Of a stretch of 64,000 bases of DNA, positions 1-10,845 are shown one piece after another. The stretch comes from Adineta vaga. Lineage: Eukaryota > Rotifera. The DNA is taken from assembly GCA_021613535.1 (NCBI GenBank), contig CP075494.1, positions 11,408,001 through 11,472,000 on the forward strand, in the 5' to 3' direction. Numbering within the stretch: position 1 is the first letter of the stretch; the number at the start of each line of letters is the position of its first letter. Both the position numbers and the translations under genes were made by a program. Under the pieces are notes generated by a model that saw only the letters and a program-made list of their open reading frames with translations, was not told the DNA's origin and searched no databases.

Positions 1-1017
1 AAATTATTTCATTAAAAATCGTCAAGAGTCCTCACACTTCGATATATGTAGCAAATCAATCAACTAGGATCTCGAATGCTATTTCATAGAATTTTTCCTC
101 AATCAACTTTTCGATTTACCTCCAGGTTTTTCCATTAAAACGTCAAAAACACAGTTTATCATCATTGTAAAAGAAAAATCTGTAAAGAATGTTGAACTAC
201 ATGTACCGGTTGGAAAGCTACATATACTATTCGATTTCCTGAGACTTTATTAGGTAACAGACACTTTTGCTAATTGTGTTACTTAGGAAACAAGTCGGTC
301 GTTCAAATTTTACATTTTAACTTCAAAGAAATTCTACTAATTATTTTTGTTCACTAATTGATTTCTATAAAAAACAAGACTTGAACAATTCAAGATAAGA
401 AAATGGTTCTATCCGTCATACTTGTCTCAGTTCAATTCCACCTCATATACTGATCTAATAAGAAAGAGAAAAAATCTAGTTTTTATTAAAAATCGAACGA
501 TTTCAATTGATATGTTTGTCGTTCGTTTCCTCAAAATAGATCTCCATCGGAAGACACAAATATACAGAGTAGGAACACATAATTGTGAATAAGAATCTTT
601 ACTGGTGTATTTATTATCGTCTATACATATGTGATTCTGCATGCCAACCTATTTCCATAGATAGGTCTCAAGATCTCACCGGATAAAATAGCATTTGAGA
701 AAGTAATATTGCAGATTTTTGAAGAAGTAAAAGTTCAAAAAGTATTTGTTTGGTTCTCTACATTTAATTATTACAATATACGCTTGTAGTGACAGATTAA
801 ACGTCAGAAACAGTAATACGATTTTTAATATGAACGCCAGTCTATATGTTCTTCTTATCAAAACGAATAAAAAGAATTTTTATATGACGCCTTTCAGACT
901 TAATAACTATATCATAAATAGATAGGTTTATATAAAAGAGTTAGCGAGTTGAATATAATTACAAGCATTTAAATTGGCTAATCTGGAATAATTTACTTGT
1001 CATTTCCAAGATATTTC
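1..1017. other. Non-coding flank upstream of receptor gene
   Basis: AT-rich sequence with no reading frame that looks like protein. Frames on the minus strand near 427-861 are low-complexity and lack splice structure. Nothing recognisable except the TATA-like motif listed separately. Confidence 0.5.
929..938 (+). promoter_or_regulatory. Candidate TATA box of the receptor at 1018
   Basis: The string TATATAAAAG lies about 80 bases upstream of the ATG of an intronless receptor gene, a sensible distance for a TATA box with a short leader. It is an isolated match in AT-rich DNA, so chance is possible. Confidence 0.35.
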
Positions 1018-2106
1018 ATGGCAATTGCTGACGATCTTAGTTCAGTTCAATCAGCTCTAACTTGTTATATTTTACCATTCATTTTCCTTTTTGGTATCAT
1101 TGGAAATGTATTGAATATTACAGTTTTCTCTCAAAAACATCTTCGCATGAATTCCTGTTCAATTTATTTCATTTCAACATCGATCTTTAATTTTCTTGTT
1201 ATGTGTTTTGGAATAATTCCAATTCTTACATCATCTTATTCATCCTATGATTATGCATCTTATTCAGTTAGTTATTGTAAATTACGTTCATATTTTGTTC
1301 ATGTTTTATTTATGATGTCACGATCAAGTGTCGCTTTAGCTTGTATTGATCGTTTTGCATTATGTTCACCTAATGTTCGAATTCGTGCTCTTAGTCAACG
1401 AGGAATGGCAATAAAACTAATCTCAATTGTTTGTTTTCTTTGGCTTTTAATACCTATTCATATGATTATATTTGTCGATATTCAAATGTCTAGTAGACGA
1501 TGTGGTGGAAATGGAAGTTATTCATATATTTATGGTCTTTATGCAGCTGTTGTTACAGCAATTCCATTGATAATCATGTTGCTTTTTTCAAGTTTAGCAA
1601 TTTATGATTTAAAACGTATTCGATCTCGTATTCAACCAGATCAAATAGTAATTGCTTCAAATACTCCAAGAACAGTTCGAATGAAAAAACGTGATGCTCA
1701 ATTAATGATTATTTTAGTTAGTGAAGTAGCTATCTATTTTTGTTCAACAGTATTATTTCCAATTTATTCAATTTATGTTGCAGTTACATCAAATGTTTCT
1801 AAAAATGCTGATCGAACAGCCATTGAAGGTTTTATCCGTTATATGGCATTAAGTTTCTTACTTTATTTAAATTCAGCTTCAATATTTTATGCTCATATTT
1901 TAGCTTCGAAAGCCTTTTGTAAAGAGTGCAAACAGTTAATGTTACGATTAATTAAACGAAGAGAAAATGAAAATATGTTAATGACAACAGCAGGAATGTC
2001 AAATACTAAAGGACCAATCAGTCGAATTGGTAAACAACAACAACAAATGGACATATCATTGAGAAATAAAGTAAAAAAATCAAGTCAAATGATTATAATT
2101 CAATAG
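1018..2106 (+). CDS. Rhodopsin-like (class A) G-protein-coupled receptor
   Basis: Single-exon gene of 362 residues. The ATG at 1018 is preferred over the TTG at 997. Seven hydrophobic segments are visible. TM1 carries the class A GN motif (FGIIGNVLN); the end of TM3 reads CIDRF, a variant of E/DRY; the loop after TM5 is basic (MKKRDAQLM). TM7 lacks a clean NPxxY, reading LNSASIFYAH instead. The C-terminal tail is basic and Gln-rich with no prenylation motif. It would be a plasma-membrane receptor coupling to G proteins; the ligand is unknown, though the overall look resembles the FMRFamide/peptide-receptor-like sets expanded in rotifers. Absence of introns, unlike most neighbours, fits a retro-copied and expanded family. 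Confidence 0.85.
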   Translation: MAIADDLSSVQSALTCYILPFIFLFGIIGNVLNITVFSQKHLRMNSCSIYFISTSIFNFLVMCFGIIPILTSSYSSYDYASYSVSYCKLRSYFVHVLFMMSRSSVALACIDRFALCSPNVRIRALSQRGMAIKLISIVCFLWLLIPIHMIIFVDIQMSSRRCGGNGSYSYIYGLYAAVVTAIPLIIMLLFSSLAIYDLKRIRSRIQPDQIVIASNTPRTVRMKKRDAQLMIILVSEVAIYFCSTVLFPIYSIYVAVTSNVSKNADRTAIEGFIRYMALSFLLYLNSASIFYAHILASKAFCKECKQLMLRLIKRRENENMLMTTAGMSNTKGPISRIGKQQQQMDISLRNKVKKSSQMIIIQ

Positions 2107-3266
2107 TGAAAGAAGAACAATCGTTATTTTTTTGGTTGTTGTTGTAATTGTTTATCACACAATTCTTTATTCGTTTTCTGAAAGAGAAATAAACATCCTC
2201 TGTACTAAAGTTCTTAGAAAAAATGAATATTCATCGTGTTGATATAATATTGGTAAGAACAAAGCTACACGATACATATATGCCGTAATACGAACACCAG
2301 ATGACTCTCATTATATCTTTACTAATATATAGTCTTCTTATATCCTTAAAACTAAAACTCAATAAATAATTAGATGAAGTATTTCTCGCTTATGATATGC
2401 TAAAGAATGATAAAGTCAATGTATAGGTAATGATGATCGATTGTTTTCTGTTCTGTTTTTTTCATTCAAATATTATTATGTATTTTTATTCACAGATGTC
2501 TCTCAAAACCTGTCTTCTACTTTCATTTGTCGCACAATTCTTTTATTCGTTCTTTTTTCCAACTAATGTTTTATTATGACTAGAGTTTTTTTTATCTTGG
2601 AAAAAAAATAGAACACATTATTTTTTTGTTTCTTCCGCGAAAATTTTTATGTCGTTGTTCTTCGTATGATTTGATGACTATAGTAACAACAGTTTTTTCC
2701 CACTGAATAAACATTTGTGCTTACATAAGTTTGCTGATTTACTTTCGAAGAAAATTAGAAAAAAAGTACTCCTTTCGCTTTTTTTCTCGTCTAGTTTCAT
2801 TTGAAAAATATTCTGTGTGAAGAAAATGTGACATTAGATATTAGTTGATTACGATAATATATTATTTCCTTCAATTGTCCGCGAAACTATGTATGATCGA
2901 TACATAATCTAAATACTGATTGGATTTATTTTGTTACAAACTTATAAGTTATATTGTACAACAGAAATAGAACACTAATTAAGACAGCACATTGTCGAAA
3001 TCAATTTTCAATACAATATTTCTAATTTAAATAATAAAGCATTCGTTTTTGTCCTAGAATTATATCTCATGAAAGCAAGTAACTTTTGTTAAAATAACGC
3101 TTTCAGTCATTCAATTTCAAGGAATAAATTTGATCTATGCTCGAAAGACTTACAGCAAACAATAATTTAAAATGTACACCCGTTCTGATGTACAATCAAT
3201 TGTACAACTTTATTCTTGAAATAACTTTTACGACGAATTTTATTTTAGTTTTAGATTACTTGCAAC
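2107..3266. other. Intergenic, no gene seen
   Basis: About 1.2 kb of AT-rich DNA between two genes on the plus strand. No long frame, RNA gene or repeat was recognised. Its last 25 bases contain two TTTTAG acceptor-like strings just before the macro-domain start codon. Confidence 0.45.
3240..3266 (+). promoter_or_regulatory. Candidate splice-leader acceptor before macro gene
   Basis: A pyrimidine-rich run ending TTTTAGTTTTAG (AG at about 3247 and 3253) lies only 13-20 bases before the ATG at 3267. Spliced-leader trans-splicing is established in bdelloid rotifers, and an acceptor this close to the start codon fits it. It could equally be the end of a 5'UTR intron. Confidence 0.35.
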
Positions 3267-5819
3267 ATGGCTAGATCACATACTAGTGCTCGATCGGAAA
3301 TTCTTTTCGAACATGGATCGTGTCAATTTATTCTGAAACAAGGTGACCTTCTTGATGAAAATAATGTCGACGCAATCGTCGTCCCAACACCATCAGGATC
3401 AGAAACCAAACCGGATACTTTTGCAATCTACAAGTTAGTCTACTCCGAATTAGATAAAAATGGAAAAAAAGATATCGACCAAATTCGTAATGAATTAAGC
3501 GGACAGAAACCTAAAGTATTTGTGAAACACAATCGTAAATACGTTCTTATAGTACCACCATACTTCGGTAATCCTTCAGTAGCCTTTAGTTTGTTGAAGA
3601 AAACCTATACATCATGCTTGGATCTAGCAGTTAAAAATGATATTCGCACAATTGCATTTCCCGCTATTGGTTGTGGTGTCATTCAGTTTCCAATAAATGA
3701 TGCCGCTCGCAGTATTTACGAAGCAATTGAACAGTTTGGCAGAACAAAAGATGCAAAAAAAATAAACGAAATTCGTTTGGTTATTTACGACGATAAAGTG
3801 TGGCAGAATTTTTCGTCGTCTTTTATAGATCTGAGCGATCGACAGGGCGCATGTATCAAATTTAAAGGCATGTATGTATTTTTGCAATATTATGCGTTTT
3901 ATGACACTCTTGTTTTTATTTATTTTATTCTAATTCACATTTTAGATCAACAAATGATACAAAACCAGCTGAAATAGTGCCGAGAAAGGATGACAAACGA
4001 ACATCACAAAAGCAGACACAAGATTCAAGAGATCCAGAGTAATTATTATTATTATTATGTGTACATTTAATAGTTAATGAAAACAGACTAAAAATATTGA
4101 GGATTTCAGATCAATTTAAATGTAATCTCTTTTGGAAAATCCTCATATTTTTCTACATATTGACTGTTACTATTGCTCATACTAGTGTATATGAATTATT
4201 TTATTGTCCTATAGTTATGATAGTGATTTTGAGAGTGAATCACCGGAAAAACAGCGACGAGATACAGCACAACGATCTTCAAATCTTAATCCGTAAGTAA
4301 ACCATTGATATCAATAAGAAGATCACATCTGGAAATATATACTTATATTTAGAGATAGTCATGAATTTCGACCACAAGATAAAAAGAATCAAATTCGTCC
4401 TCAACGTCGTTATCTTCTCAACAATAAAAGCACAGAACTGGTTATACTTCAAGGAGATATTCTACAAACAAAAGTTGATGCTATAGTCAATGGTTTGTTT
4501 TATTTTCATTATTAAGTACATTATGAATATTGTCTCCTATTTATCTAGCGGCAAATGAAGAAATGTTAGGAGGCGGTGGAGTGGACGGGGTGATTCATCG
4601 AGCTGCTGGAGATGAACTTCTGAAAGCATGCAAAGTTCATAAGAAAATATATAGGGATGTTCGTTTACCAACTGGTCGGTCTCGCATATTACTCAGCTAT
4701 AAGATGTCGAAAACGACTCATTATATTATCAATACAGCTGGTCCTCGCTATGACGATTATGGACCGGAGCAGTGCAAAGAACAACTCACATCTTGCTACA
4801 AAACATCCCTTGCTTTAGCTAATCTGTACGATCTTGAAACTATCGGTTATACTGCTATTAGTTGTGGAATTTTTGGCTATGTAAGTATATACATATCTAA
4901 TGATACCATTGAACTATTTTTTTATACACTTTGTAGCCATTAGATGAAGGTGCTGAAGTTGCACTACGAACAGTTGATCAAGAAGCTGGTTTAATGCGTG
5001 AAATCATATTTGTTTTAAGAGAAGATGAAATATATGATGCTTGGGTGAAGAAAGCCAAAGAGTTAGGTTTTACGTCACTGGATCATGGCGATACGGATAC
5101 TAGTGCACCTAGTCAACCAAATAAGAAAAGCAAATCTATAGTTCAGACATCCAATGAAAATGATGACAATAAAAAACCTGAGAAATTAAAACGAGACCAG
5201 GGTGTTACATCAGCAGAAGATCGAAATGAACGCAATGTAGTTGATGCTTCGACGTCGAACAAACCAAAAAAAGGGTCTACAGCTGCTAATGATCGTTCAC
5301 CGGAACAGTCACGATCAGATGCAGTTAAACAATCGAACAATAAAGAAAGTACAAATGATAAAGAAAATGATGATGAACAGGGTTCAGAGTCTATAAAGAA
5401 AGCCGTCTCAAGGTAAATAGCAAATACGGCAGAATATATGCTATTTGCATTCATTTTCGCAAAAGCTATCTACCAAACATACTAAGCACATCTAAAGATT
5501 TTAACAGCTATCGTTTGCTTGATAGTATTTTTTAAAATGGACATCTTTGTAAATAACATATCATTCTACCGCATTGCTTCAACATAACGCGTCGAGAAAA
5601 TATTGCAATTTTATAATTTTAGTAAACATTGTCTTCTTTCATAGAGTCGCTGGTCGAGCGGTAGGTGATCTTCACAAGCAAGGCTTTCAATCAAATAGTT
5701 CTCCGACACGACAAAACCATCAAGATGAAAAAGGTTCATCGACCAATCCGACATTAAAATTGCACTCAGGTGAAGCATGGGGACGTGGGAAACCCACAAA
5801 TAAAGACCCGAAAACGTGA
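3267..5819 (+). CDS. Double macro-domain protein with MacroD-type second domain
   Basis: Seven exons rebuilt: 3267-3871, 3946-4038, 4215-4292, 4353-4492, 4549-4880, 4937-5412, 5645-5819; total 1899 bases, 632 residues, no internal stop. Macro domain 1 (about residues 10-170) has the GDLL strand and an AIGCGV loop, but the usual NAAN after VDAIV is replaced by PTPSG and the glycine-rich loop is missing, so it probably binds ADP-ribose poorly or not at all. Macro domain 2 (about 277-450) is canonical: VDAIVNAAN, LGGGGVDGVIHRAAG and ISCGIFGYP, as in MacroD-type hydrolases that remove mono-ADP-ribose from proteins. The last 180 residues are charged Ser/Lys/Asp-rich and look disordered. Likely a nuclear or cytosolic ADP-ribose eraser or reader. 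Domain 2 is secure; catalytic activity is inferred from the family. Confidence 0.85.
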
Positions 5820-6448
5820 TATTATGTTCATGCTTTTTTGTTTTTCACAATTTTTTTATTCTTTTATGGTCATTGAACATGGTTGATATTTTTCATTTGA
5901 TTTCGAATAAATTGGGAAATAATTGAAAGTTATTTGACTATAATCATGTCCTTGATTGTAATAGATTCTGTTTAAACGTGAGTAGAAACATTAAACCTTT
6001 GAATAAATGAACTGTAATGTATTTCGTGACAACAGAAACAAGATGTGTTTGTGTGTATGACATTTTCTAAACAAATCGTGTAAATCTACAAAGGTAAATG
6101 TTGAACGTGACATAGAGAATATTGAGAAAAGGAACTATGTATGATGCGATCGTTTAGTTGCTGTCCAGACAATGACTGTCGGTTTGATCATATATGAGTA
6201 ATTTCTTGTGTACCACTTTATTCTTATGTTCATTCTTTTCCATCACTTTCATTATTACGATAGCGATCATCACACACACACACTCTCTCTCTCGTTCTTT
6301 CTCTTCAAACATGGAAAAGAAATACAGATTGTGTCGTCATCATCATCATCGTTCTGTTCATTCTTGTTCAAAGAGAAAAGTAGAAGACACTTCGTGTTAT
6401 ACTCATTCAATTCTTGTTTTTATTCAAATCATATATTATGGCATATCG
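5820..6448. other. Intergenic, probable 3'UTR then promoter region
   Basis: The first 100 bases hold AATAAA (near 5906), a plausible poly(A) signal for the macro gene. Around 6270-6300 there is a short CA/CT microsatellite. Two overlapping low-complexity frames here are rejected as genes. Confidence 0.4.
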
Positions 6449-9400
6449 ATGAAAAATTTTCAACAAATTCTTTTAATTTTACAAATCAGTTCAGGTAAAT
6501 TTAAGACTAAGCAAAACTTATTTTGTTGTTGCTCGATAGAATCGAATATTTAAGTTTGTTTGAAAACATGGAAATAGATTGATTGGATAGAAAGATCTGT
6601 ATACTCGACAGCTGTCTATTGAATAGATGTACACATTTGTCGGAATTAGATTTAGATTAATAATATCCATCTGTTCGAAACTGCTATTTCAATCAGTCAT
6701 CTTTGGTCATAACAGACATTATGAGACAATTAGTGTTAACACCATTGGAATATTTATAGTATGGAGATAATATTCAGATCATTATTCAACGGATGATTTC
6801 ATTTTCATCAATCAGCAAATGTTAGAGAGAGAAAGGAAAGCAAGCTTTAACATCCTTTGACCATGAATCGTGCTTTTATTAATCAATATATCAGTTGATA
6901 GTTTTCACTTTTCAAGTACAATTCAGTATAAATTAAATTTCTAGAGAATACTCGATGTTACCTTATTATATTATTGTTGAAACTTTTTCATACAGTCGAT
7001 TGAACATTTCCTTACCACACTCTCTTTCTTTTCTATGATAATGAAATAGAAAGAAAGAAAAAGAAACGACTCTAATACAAACTTCTATACAATACGTTCC
7101 GATTGTGTATATGAATAAAATATAATAAGACATCTAATGCATGACAATAGAGTGTCAAATACTATATTAATCAAAGTTTAAATATTTATGAGTATAGTCA
7201 TAATCTCACGATAGTACATAATACAGAATATCTAATGTCTTGTTTTCTGTCCATAGTTTGCTCGGTATGTAAAATGCCGACAGCATGGTTTGGTTTATGG
7301 TATCAACAAGGAATGACTTCGCTATTAGATATAACAGACGATCAAATTCAAACTAAAGGTTTATGCATAGATGTATTACCTTCACAACAATATTATCTCT
7401 TTACTGATCGGTAGATCTTTATTAGTATTATTCGAACGAGATAATTTTACGCTATTTTTTTCTTTTAGTTCAAATCGTTGTGCACGATGTTTGGTTTTTA
7501 TTCAACGACATATGAATTTACTTCAATATCGTGAAAGTATGCTTTACTTAATCAAAAGATTATTATTCATTCGTTATATAGGTGAATGTTATGATCCAGA
7601 TGATCTCCTGAATATTACTTCATGTCCAAATGTAATTGCTCCCGATGCTGGATTGTATACACTTCATCGAAGTAAGTATGGTTACTTCAACATTAAGTCA
7701 AAGAGTTATGCCTATTAGAGAGTAAAAGAGATTGTTTTGAAAATGATTATTCTCCGGAGAGAAGAAGACGGCTCGTTTATAGTATTTTGTAAAAGATCAA
7801 AGATATAGTTTTTATAGATGTTCATTTGTAATTGTCAATTGGCACACCAGGAATCTACTTATTTCTATATGATTGATTGTAAATGCGATCTATCTGATAG
7901 TTACATACCGATTCTAATACATTGCTTTCTTAGTTGCTTCTTAAGTTTGATAGTTTATAGATGTTCATAAGTAATCATAACATTCGTTTTTGAAAGAAAT
8001 TTCATCTTTCATTCTCATTATTTAGGCAATTCTAATCCACAAATATGTCCCATTCATGCACCATTGCGATTAATAAATCTGATCAAAGATGGTTCAGTTT
8101 GTCATCAATCTATTTCATCATCTTACATCAATGAATGTGCAGATCCTTATCAATTTCATCTTCATTTAACTCCATGTGTAGCTCATCAATCAATTCTTGG
8201 TTTCTAAAAAACAAAACTTCCTATAGCCCATTCTCATAAACACTTTGTTTCTTTAGATTTTCAATTCGTTTGTGTTGGAAGTTGGATTGAAGATTTTCAC
8301 ACTTATTTTATCACTCGTATTCTTTCTGATCATCCAAAAACTAATCAATACGCATGTTTTGTAAATTAATTCAATCCTTATTCTCTTCTCTTCTCTTCAT
8401 TGTTTCTTTTTACGATTATTTCAGCGTTTTTTAACTCGACAGAAATATTCTTCATCGTTATCTCTTTACATGGCTACAGACGATTCATGTCGTGATTTAT
8501 ATTCCAAACATATGTCAACAGTGATAACTTTCTCAACCAAAAGTTATATTTAAGATAATGAATTCCGAATTGTTTATTAGTTTTTCTCTGCATTTAGATT
8601 ATCTAATCCATGATGAATGTACTTTTCCAAAACGATTTCAATCTTATGAATGGTATTCAATAAATAGAACTATAAAAATGATAATAAAATTGAATAATAT
8701 TGAATTCAATGGTATTGATCAACGGTTTCATTGTCAACAAATTATTCATTCGGAAAAGTTAGTCACTACTTATAGAATACGATCATTCACGAATTGGTAT
8801 TGTTATTGATAAAAGAAAATTCGATCAACATAAAAGTTTTTGTTTTTAGTCATATGAAAGAAGAATGCTTACGAATTATACAAAGAACAGATAATGTTCT
8901 TGAACTACATACCATTCCATTAATAAATGAAGGAGATTGTGTTTATTTTAATGAGAAAAATGTCAATGTTCATTCAACATATTTTACTCAATCATTATCA
9001 GTATCCAATCCGTGTCCAAACTATATCGGTCATTTGATTTATCAAACAAATATTGATCATCATAACCGAAGAAAATCATTCTATATGTCAATTGGTTGTG
9101 ATCAGAAAGAAAAATTAACTATTTCACAGAAATCAAGAGGTTTGTTTCTATTATAATAATATATATATAGAACGAGATTGGGTTCATAGGTCCGTTGTCG
9201 AATAGGAAAAGAATGCAGAGGAAATAGTCAGAAAAAAATCGGAAATGAATAATTAATGAGTTCGCTCAAAGCAAATATCGAGAAGAAATAAATTTTCTCA
9301 AATGAGTTTTGATAATGAATGTGTCTTCTAATCATTTGAATCGATCTTCATCTGATTTATTTCTTATCTTTGAATAATCTAGATATCGGACAAAGATCCA

Positions 9401-9763
9401 TCATTCAAACTGATACATGTCTTGCATCGTGGCAATCGGATGATTCTTTTATAACATATTTGATTGTTCAATCGTCATACTCCAACGCATCTTATTGTCT
9501 CGTATGAATAATCTTTTCAATCCTTTCTACATAAATTCATGTTTGTTTTCTAGAATTTTCAAATGACAAATCCAATTCTAATTCAAAACAATAGTAATGA
9601 ATGTTCATATCATCATTCTAATCATGGAAAAACAACTTCTTTCTATTCAGCTCATCTAATCAATCCTTGTTCTCAATCAACACAAATCTCATTCAATTTT
9701 CTTCTATTATCAATAACAATCTTTTTATTTTATAGACATTTGATTGTTCACGCCAAACAGTGA
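6449..9763 (+). CDS. Secreted/membrane-anchored Cys-rich protein of the DUF7042-7045 type
   Basis: Eleven exons rebuilt: 6449-6494, 7257-7410, 7469-7536, 7582-7671, 8026-8199, 8257-8360, 8425-8513, 8581-8796, 8850-9139, 9383-9501, 9554-9763; 1560 bases, 519 residues, frame kept throughout. Exon 1 encodes a short hydrophobic signal peptide. The mature part opens CKMPTAWFGLWYQQG, followed by paired cysteines (CARCLV) and the order C..CP..C typical of the arthropod/nematode extracellular proteins annotated as DUF7044/7042/7043/7045. It ends in a hydrophobic stretch (FNFLLLSITIFLFY) with a short basic tail, hence a single-pass or lipid-anchored form. Function in this family is unknown; extracellular location is predicted. 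The 8514-8580 intron uses a weak donor (GTCAAC), chosen because it alone keeps the frame. First intron (762 bases) is unusually long. Confidence 0.72.
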
Positions 9764-9830
9764 GAAAAAAATAAAAAATAAAACATTGGTAGAAAAGAAT
9801 GCGATGTTTTCTAATAAAGCTTAATAATAG

Positions 9831-10419
9831 TTAAGAAACTTCCATGATGGAAGATAAGGGCACAAAAACTTTACAAGCAGCATTGAAATAAAGTTTCTTC
9901 GCTTCTTTGATATTCTTTTCCGACACATGTAAACGTCGTATTTGAGCTGTACGTAAACGTATATACTGTTCATTGATTGAATTCAGTGAGTCAGATGAAT
10001 CAGGTGAAGATGAAGCATCAAGAATCTGACTTGGTCTTTTAATTAATAATGAAAAAGGAGGAGTTTGTATTTCAGAAGATTTCTTCTTTGTCAATGGATG
10101 TTGAGCACGATATAATTGAGAATAATTTAGTACTAATGGACAGATTTGTCGATTAGTATTTGTTGATATGAATGGTTCAGTTTTCTTCTGAAAATTATTT
10201 AACATTGGCAGACGAGGTGAAGATTTCTTTGTTGACAATGTTAATCGATTGGTTGGCAAATTTCGAGCTAGATTTTACGATCAATCGATGAATATAAATG
10301 AATTTTATTGACATACCTGTGTATATTGGTGGATAAGAGAAGAGAGTTTTTTCTTGAGATTGTGCTGCTGAAATTGACCACCGAAATTGGATCGATGCTT
10401 TTTGCGATAATTCTTTCAT
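9831..10419 (-). CDS. Small unknown protein
   Basis: Two exons, 10317-10419 and 9831-10267, joined by a GTATGT..CTAG intron, give 179 residues with an intact frame. The N-terminus (MKELSQKASIQFRW) has no signal peptide or membrane segment. The middle is Ser/Pro/Lys-rich and probably disordered; residues 130-179 look helical (IRLRTAQIRRLHVSEKNI). I do not recognise a family. It lies convergent with the gene ending at 9763, leaving only 67 bases between the stop codons. It is also downstream of, and on the same strand as, the glutamate receptor, with a 426-base gap. Expression is inferred only from the clean splice model. Confidence 0.55.
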
Positions 10420-10845
10420 ATGTAAGTTATATATGTTTTTTTTCGTCGAATAGAACTAACAATACTTGTTTTTAATTATGATTTTTATTGACATACGTGA
10501 ATGTTTGTGACTTCGATAAAAAATGAAAATGTAAAATGATCGTAAAGTCGATTTCATTTTATATTTCTTTTCTTTTCTTTTTCTGATAAGAGAGTAAGAA
10601 AAAGAGTTATTTGAATTATTAACATTTCTTATGTAAATAATAGAAGAAGCTAAATTATAAGTCAAACGATTGATCTTCATGATGATTAGTTGAAAAAAAA
10701 ACATTCGAGAAAATGATCAATTTCGTCGTTCTGAGAATACTAACTAGTAGTTTTATTCATGTTGATTTTGTTTTTCTTATCTGTACAAAAGAACAAATAA
10801 CAAAATGAAACACACAAACACACGCAAACACATATTTGATAGAAA
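10420..10845. other. Intergenic gap between receptor and small unknown gene
   Basis: 426 bases, AT-rich. Frames inside are low-complexity. Probably holds the glutamate-receptor 3'UTR and the promoter of the small gene. Confidence 0.4.

Noticed and set aside
5143-5454. Minus-strand frame opposite the charged tail of the macro protein
   Set aside because: It is a shadow of the plus-strand exon.
6194-6553. Plus-strand frames overlapping the first exon of the Cys-rich gene
   Set aside because: Composition is Ser/Phe/His-rich microsatellite translation; only the short signal-peptide exon starting at 6449 joins in frame to the following exons.
8425-8580. In-frame stop after exon 7, suggesting a pseudogene
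   Set aside because: An intron 8514-8580 removes it and the total coding length returns to a multiple of three.
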